A model generated the notes under the pieces. It did no database searches. It was not told the origin of the DNA and was given only the letters and a program-made list of their open reading frames with translations. From NCBI RefSeq assembly GCF_024323335.1, contig NC_066585.1:177447149-177511148 (forward strand): a DNA stretch of 64,000 nt, in the 5' to 3' direction. The DNA comes from Lathyrus oleraceus (lineage: Eukaryota; Streptophyta; Magnoliopsida; Fabales; Fabaceae). Below, piece by piece: positions 45,161 to 56,547 of the stretch. Each line of letters opens with the position of its first letter. Position 1 is the first letter of the stretch. The translations under genes were made by a program, and so were the position numbers.

Positions 45161-45629
45161 CATGGGTTGAGGTTGCTTCATTAGCAAGGCACAGTCAAAT
45201 CACAGTTGAATTAGGGTTTCCTTGGGAAACAATCCTTAAGCCCTTTGGGTTATCTTGATCAAATTGGCAATTTGAGATACTTAGGAGACATATATGATGA
45301 TTAGGAACTTTGTGGACCATTGTCATGCTCTTTCTCATCTTCATCTAGCCATTTCATTGAGCTTAGGAGCCTCCTAGGAGCATGGGAGCACATGATCACT
45401 TGAGCTTCAAAACAAAAAGAGTTAGTGACATATTTTTGTGCTTTTGGTTAGCAATAAAAATAAGGAAAGCAATAATATACAATATAAGCATGCTTGGTGG
45501 TCTCAAATCACTCACACAAGTCCCAACCCTAGGGTTAAGGAGCCAGACATGCTATGATCCTTGAGGCAATGCATTGAGCAAATGATATGATGCCATGAGG
45601 GATCTTAGGGTCAAAATTAGGGTCTTACA
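45161..45629 (-). repeat. Element D 3' LTR, upstream part
   Basis: On the minus strand it starts TGTAAGACCCTAATTTTGAC at 45629 and proceeds leftwards to the G insertion. It aligns with the first 470 bp of the solo LTR at 208. Confidence 0.88.
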
Positions 45630-45646
45630 GATGCCCCTATTTAAGG
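45630..45646 (-). other. Element D polypurine tract
   Basis: Minus-strand CTTAAATAGGGGCATC directly before the LTR start. Its position and AATAGGGGCA core match elements B and C. Confidence 0.7.
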
Positions 45647-48600
45647 TCATTCTAGCCGGAGATATGAAGGTTAAAATCTTCGTCTCGGCGAGGTAGAATG
45701 GGCTTAAATAATAACAAAGAGACGAATTTTGGTCCCTAAGAGACCTCATGATGCAGATGTATGTATGCAAAAATAAAATCTTCTTGGTGAATAATTACCA
45801 TGAAGGAAAAGAAATCAGGAGACACTGAAAAATCCATAGGAGTAACACACTCACTAGGGAAACAGAGACTCTGGGGGAAACAAGACAAAATGCGTGAGTA
45901 GGTCACGACTGGAAAACTTGCTGGGAGACACGAAGGGATTCCATGAAAATAAATCAATGGAAAGACTCGAGCTGACGCAAAGATGCATGTATTGGGGAAT
46001 ATGCCAATACAACAAGACTGTCCATAAAGGACACATCGGATAAAAATCCGGACTCAGACAGGGATGTCCACAAAGGACTCAGTTGAGGAAGAAACAACCA
46101 GATATTACCGGTTACTGGGTAATAAACTCAAAGTGAGACATGTTATCAAAACACCGGTTACTGGGTGAGAGAACAACATGCTCAGGGAGAAAGAATATCT
46201 AAGACCGGTATAAGGGTGAGAGATATCAATCATCCGAAACATCTGAGGAGAACCCAAAAGGCACATCTTAACTCAGGAAAATCTGACTCCACAGGGGACA
46301 AAAAGTCATAATAGGGAGCAGAAGGAAGGAACACCAGGGATACCGGTTACTGGGCATATAATAGGTGACCAACCAGGCATGAATTGGGAACATATCCAAG
46401 ACACTCATCATCCGAAAGGAGGGCTGAAAAAGCAAACAGGATGGACATTCAATCCCACAAGGAAATATGAATCTTACTCAACTGGGGAAGAAAAAAGACT
46501 TCGACTGAAGAGCGCATGAGATATATTATCTATTACCGTCATAACATAGATAAGATACTCGCATGGAAGATTATCCACAACCGGTTACTGGATTAATAAA
46601 GGATAAATCGACCGAGAAGAAAGGGCATCGGGATACCGGTTACTGGGTATAAAATGATGACCAATCAGAAGGAGAAACAACTGTTACCAAACAAGGGTAA
46701 ATGAAAGATGACTCGCAAGGGATAAATTGCCTAACAAAAACAATTATCCAAGAGATATATCACCGGTTACTGGGTGAAATACTCAAGAACAAAGGAGTAT
46801 TAATATCGGTTACTGGGTAAAGATAACCAACAAATAGGGGATTACATCTACCGGTTACTGGGTAGAAAACCACAGAAATAGGACTTACAACTACCGGTTA
46901 CTGGGTAGAAGGCCACAAGATCCACTGGGGAAGAGATGGACAATTACTGGTTACTGAGCAATTGAACAACTAAACCACAGGGAACTGCAGGGGATAAGAA
47001 GACAGGAAAATCAATCTAGGAACAAACTAGAAATACCCAACCAACAAGACTCAACCCGATGAGGATATAACTCAGGGGAGTAATTCCATCCCAATACACA
47101 ACTGGGGAGGAAACTGAAACAATAACCATCCACGAGGACATAACTCAGTGGGGAAGGAAGAAGGAAAGATAAACACTTTCTGCCTATGGGGACTGACTCT
47201 ATATAGAGAGATCAGACACTAGCATCTGCTTGGGGAAGAACATTTCACCCCTAGCAGGATATAACAAGCAAAGATATATGGCAAAGAATGCAAACATGAA
47301 TATCTGAAGGCTATGATTATGCATGTATATGCATGATTTGTGTATGATTAATGCTGCCATACAGACATATCTAACGCAAACAGGCTCAAGAGTCACGAAC
47401 GAATATCCGGAATAACATCTCAAAAAGGAGGGCAAGGCCTACAGGAGAACTCAACTCTAGTGAGGGTGCATCAAATACTGGAAGACACCAATCACAGTTG
47501 GAGATAGGCAAAGTCACAACTTCCAACTGCAAGAAACAAAATTCTACACAAGAAGAGTCTTCCAGGGGTCAACAACCCTGACATAAGGAAGATGCAGAAG
47601 AACCTATCGGGGACTTCCCATCAATTCTCGGGAACAGGTGGCTGAATACCAATAAGATCTGTCGTAGAAGAAACTCTACTGGGGAACTCATCAAGGAATG
47701 ATGTGAAATTCCCTGGGGAACAAACATCAAACAGATACTCATCAATCAAAACAAAGCGGAGAAAAAACAAATTGCTCCATTGGGGGAAGGAAACAACACA
47801 TTTTCCTCACCACTTAGAAGAAATCTTCAAACACATAGGGGATGCAAATTATCAAACTCAGGTCAAGCAACCCTGTAGAGGATGAACTGTAGGCAACCTC
47901 AAAGGAGACTTTCTAGGCTGAGGGGATCGGAAACGAATCCTTCGTCAACACGTGCCATGCTGGGGATGAAAAGGGACACAAGCCCTTCACCAACTGCTCT
48001 AGACAACTTCTTGTTGAGGAAACAACTGAAAGCTGACGAAGAGAATATAAACATGCCAGAATGTGAACAAATGTCTTACCCTTTTGGAAATCGTACTATC
48101 CTTGGGAAAGCACTGAAGACATTCCATTTATCCTCTTAGTCATTGTGAATGTTCACTTTGTTTTAAAAAAAAAGCTTATTCATGAAAACTTTATTTGTTT
48201 AAAACAATGATACTCATCAATTAAAACATGCAAACATTTGTTAAACAGAAACAAATAAGAGTGCAAAGAATTGGATAAAGGCTCAAATTTATTTAAAAGA
48301 ATGGTAGTCCGCAAATGGCGAGACTCCACGGATCTTTACAAATTTGAAATTGGTGATATTCATGGAAAAAGGGCTACATTGAACATAATGACCGTTTCTC
48401 CACCAACTCTGAATCCAATGTATTTGAAGCTTCAGTTGATGATGACTGAGCGGGAATCTTTGACAGAAGACAGCTATAAAATAAAGTCTTGTCAGGATGC
48501 AGTTACTTGCCAAAATCCCTAATTTTTGCCTAGATTGCTCCAGGGTGAGGTACTCAATCCAGCGGGATATATATATTTATTATTTTTTCATGTCTCTAAC

Positions 48601-48705
48601 TTTTTCCTGGACCGCCCTTTCGGGTTTTCAATCCACCGAGACGCTCATTTTTGCCTAAGCCGCCCTTTCAGGTTTTCAACTTAGCGAGCTATTCTGTTTT
48701 TATTT
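45647..48705 (-). other. Element D 3' UTR
   Basis: About 3.1 kb non-coding on the minus strand between the pol stop and the 3' LTR. Two nested hairpins lie right after pol (48608-48684), CCCCAGT-rich text runs through it, and a hairpin array lies at 46103-46964. ORFs here are short and unlike known proteins. Confidence 0.75.
46103..46964 (-). repeat. Element D hairpin array (sense loop CAGTAACC)
   Basis: About ten inverted repeats in which GGTTACTG (plus strand) is flanked by varying but complementary arms: TATTACC/GGTAATA at 46103, CACC/GGTG at 46152, ATACC/GGTAT at 46633, TCACC/GGTGA at 46760, TCTACC/GGTAGA at 46847, CTACC/GGTAG at 46891 and CAATT/AATTG at 46941. A variant loop at about 46190-46235 is flanked by ATATCT/AGATAT. 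Confidence 0.85.
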
Positions 48706-48845
48706 TTAGGCGAAGTATTTCTTGACTGCATCTGAATTCACAGGACGGGTGAAATCCTCTCCATCCATAGTTGTAAGCAACAAAGCACCGCCTGAAAAGG
48801 CTCTCTTAACAACATATGGACCTTCATAGTTTGGAGTCCACTTGC
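48706..48845 (-). pseudogene. Element D pol, C-terminal end
   Basis: Minus strand. It starts at the CTTGC target site of element C and reads W-T-P-N-Y-E-G-P-Y-V-V-K, then T-T-M-D-G-E-D and D-A-V-K-K-Y-F-A before TAA at 48706-48708. This is the integrase C-terminal tail continuing the frame at 60437. This stretch has no stop. Confidence 0.88.
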
Positions 48846-50705
48846 TGTAACACCCCAAAATTTGCCCTCCTGATTCACGCATTCATTTTTAGGTCATTTA
48901 ACATTAGATACATTGCATTTCATCATGTCAATCGGGATTAGCTCCAAGAAGCTTGAACATCATCCAAGACACTTTGTGGGTTCTATTTAGATGATCAGTC
49001 AACACAAGGGAAAGACTTGAGTTACCTCCAACAGGGGTCTATTCGTCAGTCAAAATGTTAATCTTGAAGGAGCAAAGGTTTGTTCATGAGTTGTCATGCT
49101 CGCTAGGCGAAGCCCACGTGTTATGCAAACAAAAAAAACAAAAAAAAACGAAAAACGAAAAACGAAAAAAATATATAAATAAATAAATTAAATAAATAAA
49201 TAAATAAATAAAAGAAAAAATCTCAGACTTGGACCTCTCTCAAAAGCCCACTAAGCTACCAATATTAGGCTATATATACTAGAGTTTTCATTGAAACAAA
49301 ACCCTGGACAAAACCTGGAGAGAAACCTAGACAGAGAGAGTGAGAATTAATCTGCAACAACTTCCAGGCAACTCTGAAAGGTTCATTCTGACTCACACAC
49401 TTTCAGCTCAAGCAAACCCTAACATTGGTTTGCAAATCCAGTCGTGCCATTTGATTTCAACCGATCTCTCTAATCAGGTTTGCCCTTATTCCCATTACCT
49501 TTGTGCTTTGAAGTTGAATACTCTGAATGTATGAGGTATGATGGATGAATTTCATTAGGTTTTTGCCCACGGGTTCATAATTATGTATGAATGTATAAAT
49601 AATGCCTTGAATGCTTAATCGTTTAATTTCTGAAGTGTATGCCACAGGGTTTAAGGTTTCTGAAACCATACTGTTATCCATGAACAATCCAAAACCCGCA
49701 GGCGCTCGCTAGCACCTTCGCTAGGCGAGCACGCAGTGACGCTTCGCCAAGCCTTCGCTAGGCGAGACAGTAGCGATCGCGACAGTAGCATTTGCTTTTT
49801 TCTGTTTTGCTCTAATCTGACTTACGTTTGTCATAGCATGTTTTCTCCTAATCCTTATCGTGTTTCACTAACCCTTTTGTTGAGTTTTTGGGAAGGCTCA
49901 CATGACTTTTGCAGGGATAGCTCGCTGGATATTCCACTTTGCTTGTGGGATACCATTTGGAAGATTTATTTTGATTGCCTTGTTGGCACGTTTACTTTAT
50001 ACATGTTTGTTTTGTATGTGTTCGTATCCCCACAGGTAGCGCGGTTCCTTCGTCAAGGACTACCTTTTTGCATGAGCATCCCTAACCCTACCAACTCATT
50101 GATTTTTCTTCTCCTAAGAACACGTTAACTCCTTCTACTACAGGCGAGTAAGTCTCCAAAGGTCGAGCATCCGATAGATTGCGTAGTAACGTCGTTCGTC
50201 CAAAACCCAATCCATAACCCCGTAGTTAGCCGAACTACGGCTTGCTCTGATTCTCATTCCAGATGAGATACGTAGGCATAAGACGCGATGTCTTAGCGAG
50301 CATAATTACCCTTAACCCCTAAGTAGCCGAGCTACGAAGACTCTGATTCTCATATTCAAATGAGATACGTATGTAGTGGATGCGACATCCGTGCGAGTCA
50401 TTTTCTTTTGACCCCTTTTTTTTAGTAAATAACACATTAGATAAACCCACACCCTTTAGACAAGAACTACAAAAGTGGATCCCGTAGAGTACTACGGATG
50501 CGTAGGGGTGCTAATACCTTCCCTTCGCATAATCGACTCCCGAACCCAAGATTTGGTTGCGAGACCTTGTCTTGTCCTTTCCTTTTTCCAGGTTTACTTC
50601 GAGCGTTTCCTTTCCCTCCTTTGGGATAAATAACGCACAGTGGCGACTCTCCTGTCTTTCTTCGCCGGTTGTTTTTTTTCGCATTCCATTTTTCAGGTTG
50701 CGACA
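48846..50705 (+). repeat. Element C 5' LTR
   Basis: TGTAACACC to GGTTGCGACA, 1,860 bp. Holds CGAAAAA and (AAAT)n runs (49130-49215), a TATATATA motif (49271-49278), two CCTTCGCTAGGCGAG units with inverted arms (49704-49766) and the U5 GTGGCGACTC block (near 50640). Confidence 0.92.
49271..49278 (+). promoter_or_regulatory. Candidate TATA box of element C 5' LTR
   Basis: TATATATA at the position of TATAAAAG in element B. The 3' LTR has lost this region, so it lacks the core promoter. Confidence 0.45.
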
Positions 50706-50707
50706 GC

Positions 50708-50726
50708 TGGCGACTCTGCTGGGGAC
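50708..50726 (+). other. Element C primer binding site (Arg-tRNA type)
   Basis: TGGCGACTCTGCTGGGGAC, identical to element B. Confidence 0.85.
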
Positions 50727-51797
50727 CCGGTTTCCCTAAGCGAGTCCCTCCTAGCTTTTGTAGGTTGTTTGTTTATTGGGTGTTTATTCTTTTGTACAGT
50801 TATTTAACTTTCAGCATTTACCTGCTTTATTGCATTGTGTACATATGACTGCCGTATCTGCTGGTTCTGTTTGTGAGATGAGTTCTATACCCGAACTCGA
50901 GTGCAATTAGGATAGGAGAATGGCATAGTCTTGTTGACTTGTGTGGAGTTATTCCTTAGCAAGTTGACTTGCAAGCCCATTCACTTGGTGGAGGTCATGT
51001 TGGGATCAATAATGTCACACAAGTAAGTTGTGGTTAGACATTACTTTTTCCAATATAGACCTTAGAAGCCAAGGACCTTAGTTTACCAAACCCATCTTGG
51101 CCTATTCGTAAGACGTAGTGCGAAAGTCGTTCAAGTGTAAGATTTGATACGATTGTTACGCGATACTACACTCATAAGAGTCTCTCTTGAGAATATTTTT
51201 GGAATACAAGTAGTCGTTCCTCCGATAATATCCGAAAGATGGGATTATGACTATGGGAACCTTTTGTAGAACATGTTTGGCAGGTTTAAACCTTAGTACA
51301 CTCCCTTTGGGTGGTTCTTAACCTAAACTCCATGCTCGTGACTTGCAACAAACCCTTGATTCATGGTTGATCCGTTCAGGTATCCTTAATATCAATGAAA
51401 CTTGGGTGTTGATAAGGTGTAAACCATAATCCACCAAAAATGGATGGTTGATATTAAGGATAACATGATCCATCCCATGACCTTTGTTTGGTGTGCTTTG
51501 CTTGATCCTCTTAATTTCTCTCCAGGCAGTGCAACCTGACAGATGTTCAAGTGGATCCAGCAATTCTGATTGACATGCCATTGCATTGCATAACATCATC
51601 TGCATATTTGCATCCAACATCTCATGCTTATTCATTTGCAGGGTATTCCCTTTTTAAGAGGGGGCCTTAAAATCGAATAAGCAGTGCATCGCATACCATA
51701 CATACTAACCCTTGTTTGTTTTGCAGGTGTCACCGCAGTGTCTAATGTTTGTTCCCTGTTGTAGGCACCGACAAAGGAAAACCGTCCACGACTAGCC
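50727..51797 (+). other. Element C untranslated leader
   Basis: About 1.07 kb with no supported gene. The middle (about 50870-51520) does not match element B by eye. It contains a perfect 14-bp inverted repeat (51381-51394 and 51449-51462). The last part before gag matches B. Confidence 0.6.
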
Positions 51798-54700
51798 ATG
51801 GACCAGATACAGAAAGAACTGGCTGATATGCGTGAAAGGATGGATCAGTTCATGACATTGATGACTGGTATGGCAGAAGGCCAGGCGAAGCTGAAGGAAT
51901 TGGTTGAGCAACCGAGGCCCGATCCAGAGGTGGAAATACCAAGTGCTGAGGGGAACCCTGGGAACGCTGATAACCCTGTGAACACTGGAAACGCGGGTAA
52001 CGCAAATGTTGATGGAAACCCGGGTAATGTTGGCAACACGGGAAATGTTGGGAATGGTATTGGCGTAAGGTACAATGTGAATCAAGGGATTCGGATTAAC
52101 GGGCGCCCCGTTACTGAAGATTGTCAGTATGATCAATTTTCTTTGCACGACGAGGCCCTCGAGACCACTCGCCGTATGGATGAGCTTGCTGAGAAGCTCA
52201 AATCTTTGAAGTCTCAAAATTCCTTAGGTTTTGATGTCACCAATCTTGGTCTGGTTCAGGGAGTAAGGATCCCTCACAAGTTCAAACCCCCTACTTTTGA
52301 GAAATACAACGGGGCTTCTTGCCCACGCACTCATCTCCAATCTTATCTGGGAAGGTTAGGAGCTCACACTGAAGATGAAAAGTTGTGGATGTACTATTTT
52401 GAAGACAGTTTAACTGGAGTTTCTCGTGAATGGTATTCTCATTTCTCTCGTACTACCATCAAGAGCTGGAAAGACTTAGCAGAGGCTTTTGTCAAGCAAT
52501 ATCAATACAACTTGGACATAGCTCCAAATCGGACCTTGTTGCAAGGAATGTCTCAGACTGCCAAGGAAACCTTTAGAGAATATGCTCAGCGTTGGAGACA
52601 GATTGCTGCCCGTCCAACCCCCTATGTCTGAAAGGGAGATGGAGGACATGTTCATGAACACTCTTCAAGGCAATTATATCGAGAGATTGACTGCTTGCCC
52701 GTCAATCAGCTTTGCAGAGATAGTGATTGCTGGAGAAAGGATCGAGAGTCTGTTGAAGATGGGCCGAATTCAAGATAGCAGTGCTTCCAACTCATCAGTT
52801 CCCAAGAAACCGTTTGCTGGTAACGGTCAGCGAAGAAGAGAAGGTGAGACGAGCGTTGTATATGCCGGAAGAGGCAGGGGAAGAGGACGCCCTAATTATT
52901 ATCAAGATCAAGTGGCCGCAGTCACTATTCCAACACCTGTTCCTCAACCGCAGTATCATCCGCAACAGCAACCCAGGTACAACAATCAACAACAAGGAGG
53001 TAATCCGGGTCAGCAGAGACCCTATCAACAACGTCCAAGGCAGGCGGACCGGGTCATTAAGCCAATCCCAATGCCTTATTCTGTATTACTTCCCAAGCTG
53101 ATTGACATGAATCTGGTTACGTTGAGAACTCTGGCCCCACTGGTCGATCCCAATAATCTGCCTAGAGGTTATGATGTCAACGTCAGATGTGCTTTTCACT
53201 CCAACGCACCTGACCATACCACAGATAATTGCAAGGCTCTCCAGCTAAAGGTACAAGATTTGAGAGATGCCCAGGCCATCAATTTTTCTCTGGTGCCTAA
53301 TATTATCCAAAACCCGATGCCAGCTCACGGCGGGCAGATGATTAATGCTGTTGATAGTGGGGAAACTTTGAATTTGGTTTCTGATGTGACTAAAGTGAAG
53401 ACTTCGCTATCGGTGGTCAAAGACCGACTCTTGAAAGGACGGATTTTCCCAGGCTGTGGGGAAGAGTGCAGAAATTGTCAAGACGCCGAGAACGGATGTG
53501 ATAGTTTGAGAAGGGGTATTCAGCAATTGATAGATGAAGGTTGTCTTCAGTTTGATCAGACTCGTCCAGTGAAGAATGATGTGTCGACAGTAACGTTTTA
53601 TTTCACTCCTGAAGAAATATATGTTCCCGAGAGACCCGCTCCGACAACAATATATTTCCCAGAAAGTCCAGCACCAATTTACTCTGATAACCCTCAACCG
53701 ACTTTGATTGGTCTGGTCACCATCAGGGTACCAGGACCTGTTCCGTATGAGAAAGACAGTGCTATCCCGTGGCACTATGGGGCTGATATCTGCTGCCAGG
53801 GGCATAAATTTAACGAAGAAGACATTGACATTGGTAGCTCCGCTGTAGACAATGTTGGAGGAATTGGTGGCTTCACTCGCAGTGGACGCCTATTTGCACC
53901 ATCAACATTGCGCACGAATGCTGAAGCTAAGGCAGCTGCCAAGGCTAAAGGAAAACCGGTATCCACCGAAGAGGTTACTACCGAGGAAGCTCCTCCTAAG
54001 ACCGCATTCGAGAAGGAAGTGGATGAGTTTATGAGGATTATCAAGAAAAGTGACTACAAGGTAGTCGACCAGCTAAATCAGACACCCTCAAAGATCTCCA
54101 TTCTCTCACTATTAATGTGCTCTGAGGCACACAGAGCAGCCTTGTTGAAAGTACTGAATATGGCTTATGTTCCCCCAGAGATAACTGTTGACCAACTGGA
54201 GTCGGTAGTTTCGAATGTACACATTAGCCATGCGCTAGGTTTCACCGATTATGACCTAACATCTGAGGGCAAGAATCACAACAAAGCCTTGCATATCACA
54301 ATGGAATGCAAAGGGACGGTGCTTTCCCATGTTTTGGTTGATACAGGTTCTTCTCTGAATGTTCTCCCAAAGAAAGCCTTAACGAAGTTGGATTGCGATG
54401 ACGCCACCCTGAGGCCGAGTAATTTAGTTGTAAGGGCTTTTGATGGCTCTAAGCGAGCTGTTTATGGCGAAGTTGAGTTGCCAGTTAAGATTGGACCGCA
54501 AGTCTTCAAGAGTACCTTTTATGTGATGGATATCCAGCCTGCCTATAGTTGTCTGCTAGGTCGACCCTGGATTCATGATGCCGGTGTTGTTACTTCTACT
54601 CTCCACCAGAAGCTCAAATATGGACTAGAAGGTCAGATCGTCACCGTCTGTGGTGAAGAGGATATTTTTGTTAGCCACCTGTCTACATTTAAGTATGTGG

Positions 54701-55122
54701 AGATGGATGGCGAGATGCATGAGATGCTGTGTCAGGGCTTCGAAGCCATAAACATCAGTGAGGTCGCGCCCGAAACTGTCTTTTCACCTGAGTCTGAGAA
54801 GGTCGGGACTTCTATCTCTTCATACAAGCAAGCTGTTGAAGTGGTTAAGGCTGGTAATGCCCAAGGCTAGGGCAAATTTATGGAGCCAATCATAAAAGAA
54901 GACAAGTTTGGATTGGGGTATACTCCGGGGTCTCAGAAGAATGAAGCCGGTACTTTCTCCAGCGGGGGCTTGGTTTCTCCCTACACCGTCAATGCTGCAG
55001 ATGAAGACAAGGCTGACAGCGACTGTGACTTAGATAGCTGGATTCGCCCGTGTGTCCCAGGAGAAAAGCTCGACAATTGGTCGTCTGAAAAAGTCGTCTG
55101 GTTTACTCTACTGAAGGAGTAA
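51798..55122 (+). pseudogene. Element C gag-protease
   Basis: ATG at 51798 begins M-D-Q-I-Q-K-E-L. Same order as element B: heptad region, Asn/Gly-rich block, Gag core, basic Gln/Arg segment, the C-x-F-H zinc-like motif with its last Cys intact, and the protease site D-T-G-S-S at 54340-54354. A two-base loss near 52608 shifts the frame, which then stays open for about 750 codons to a TAG at 54868-54870. The frame continues to TAA at 55120-55122. With only two breaks this is the best gag-protease in the window. Product role as for element B. Confidence 0.9.
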
Positions 55123-55352
55123 TTTTTATTGTTTTCCTTTTATCACATGCATAACAAAGTCTTACACTTTGACCAAGGTGTAATGACTCATCTGTAGGGC
55201 CATCCATTTAGTTACATTTCGCAATTATTTTCATCATCAATAAAGGACAGCTTTTGCAAACAATTTTGTGTTCTCTTTCTTTCAATTATTTTTACTTTTA
55301 CAAAAACGGCAATGTTTCTTTTTCGTTTTTCTTTCCAAAAAACACCTCGTAA
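55123..55352 (+). other. Element C candidate intron region, acceptor missing
   Basis: T-rich stretch homologous to 32945-33218 of element B. The CATGCAG acceptor block of B is absent here: the sequence passes from CACCTCG to ACTGATCACC. Confidence 0.45.
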
Positions 55353-56547
55353 AACTGATCACCCGTATCTCACTGCTAACGACACTGCTATGGCCAAGTA
55401 TGACTTCGACAATCCTATCTATCAAGCTGAAGAAGGGGTTGAGGAAGATTGTGAATAGCCTGAGGAGTTAGCCAGGTTGTTGAAACAGGAGGACCGAGCT
55501 ATCACACCTTATCAGGAGGTGGTTGAGACCATCAACATTGGTACCGAAGACGACAAGAAAGAGATCAAGATCGGGGCCAGTCTACAGGCCGAGAGGAAAA
55601 GACCGTTGATCATGTACTTGATTGTGTTAGAAAGGTCAATGGGTTGTGTGCTCGGTCAGCGTGACGAGTCAGGTCGAAAAGAGCATGCAATATACTACCT
55701 TAGCAAAAAGTTTACCGACTATGAACAAAGATACTCACTGCTCGAGAAAACTTACCGCGCTTTGGCATGGGCTGCTCGCCGACTAAGACAGTATATGTTG
55801 ACTCACACGACTCTATTGATATCAAAGATGGATCAAGTCAAGTATATTTTTGAAAAGCCAGCAGGGTTGCTAGGTGGAAAATGATCCTGACAGAGTATGA
55901 CATCCAATACACTTCACAAAAAGCCATCAAAGGAAGTGTCTTGTCAGACTATCTTGGCGCGCAACCGATTGATGATTACCAACCTATGAGGTTCGACTTT
56001 CCTGATGAGGACATCATGTTTCTCAAATCAAAAGATTGCGAGGAACCACTCCCGAAGGAGGGGCCTGACCCTGAATCCAAATGGATTATGATGTTTGATG
56101 GGGCGGTCAACGTCAATGGTCGCGGAGTTGGTGCAGTGTTGATCACACCGGAGGGGGTTCATATGCCATTTTGTGCCAGAATAACTTTTCCCTGCACCAA
56201 CAATGAAGTCGGACGAAGAAGAATGGGTCCGTTCTCGTTACAATCAGCTAAGCCTAGTTGAGGAAAAGAGACTATCAGCTATATGCCATGGCCAGCTATA
56301 TCAGAGACGGACAAAGAGAGCGTTTGATCAGAAAGTGCGCCCTCGGGAGTATCGAGTCGGTGAATTGGTACTCAAAAGAATTCTTCCTCCCAACACATAT
56401 CACAGGGGCAAATGGACACCGAACAACGAGGGTCCATACGTGGTTAAAAGAGTTTTCTCTGGCGGAGCTCTGATGCTAACAACCATGGATGGCGAAGACT
56501 TCCCGTCCCCTGTCAACTCAGACGCAGTTAAAAAATACTTCGCATAA
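55353..56547 (+). pseudogene. Element C pol remnant (RT and integrase core deleted)
   Basis: Same linker as B (N-I-G-T-E-D-D-K-K-E), with the same jump from K-I-G-A-S-L-Q-A-E to R-P-L-I-M-Y-L near 55600. Then come the connection domain, the RNase H start (M-M-F-D-G-A-V-N) and T-N-N-E. At about 56210 it jumps to the integrase tail (E-W-V-x-S-R-Y), which runs intact to D-A-V-K-K-Y-F-A and TAA at 56545-56547. A TAG at about 55456 and a shift near 55880 break it. No Y-V-D-D and no integrase DDE. Confidence 0.87.
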
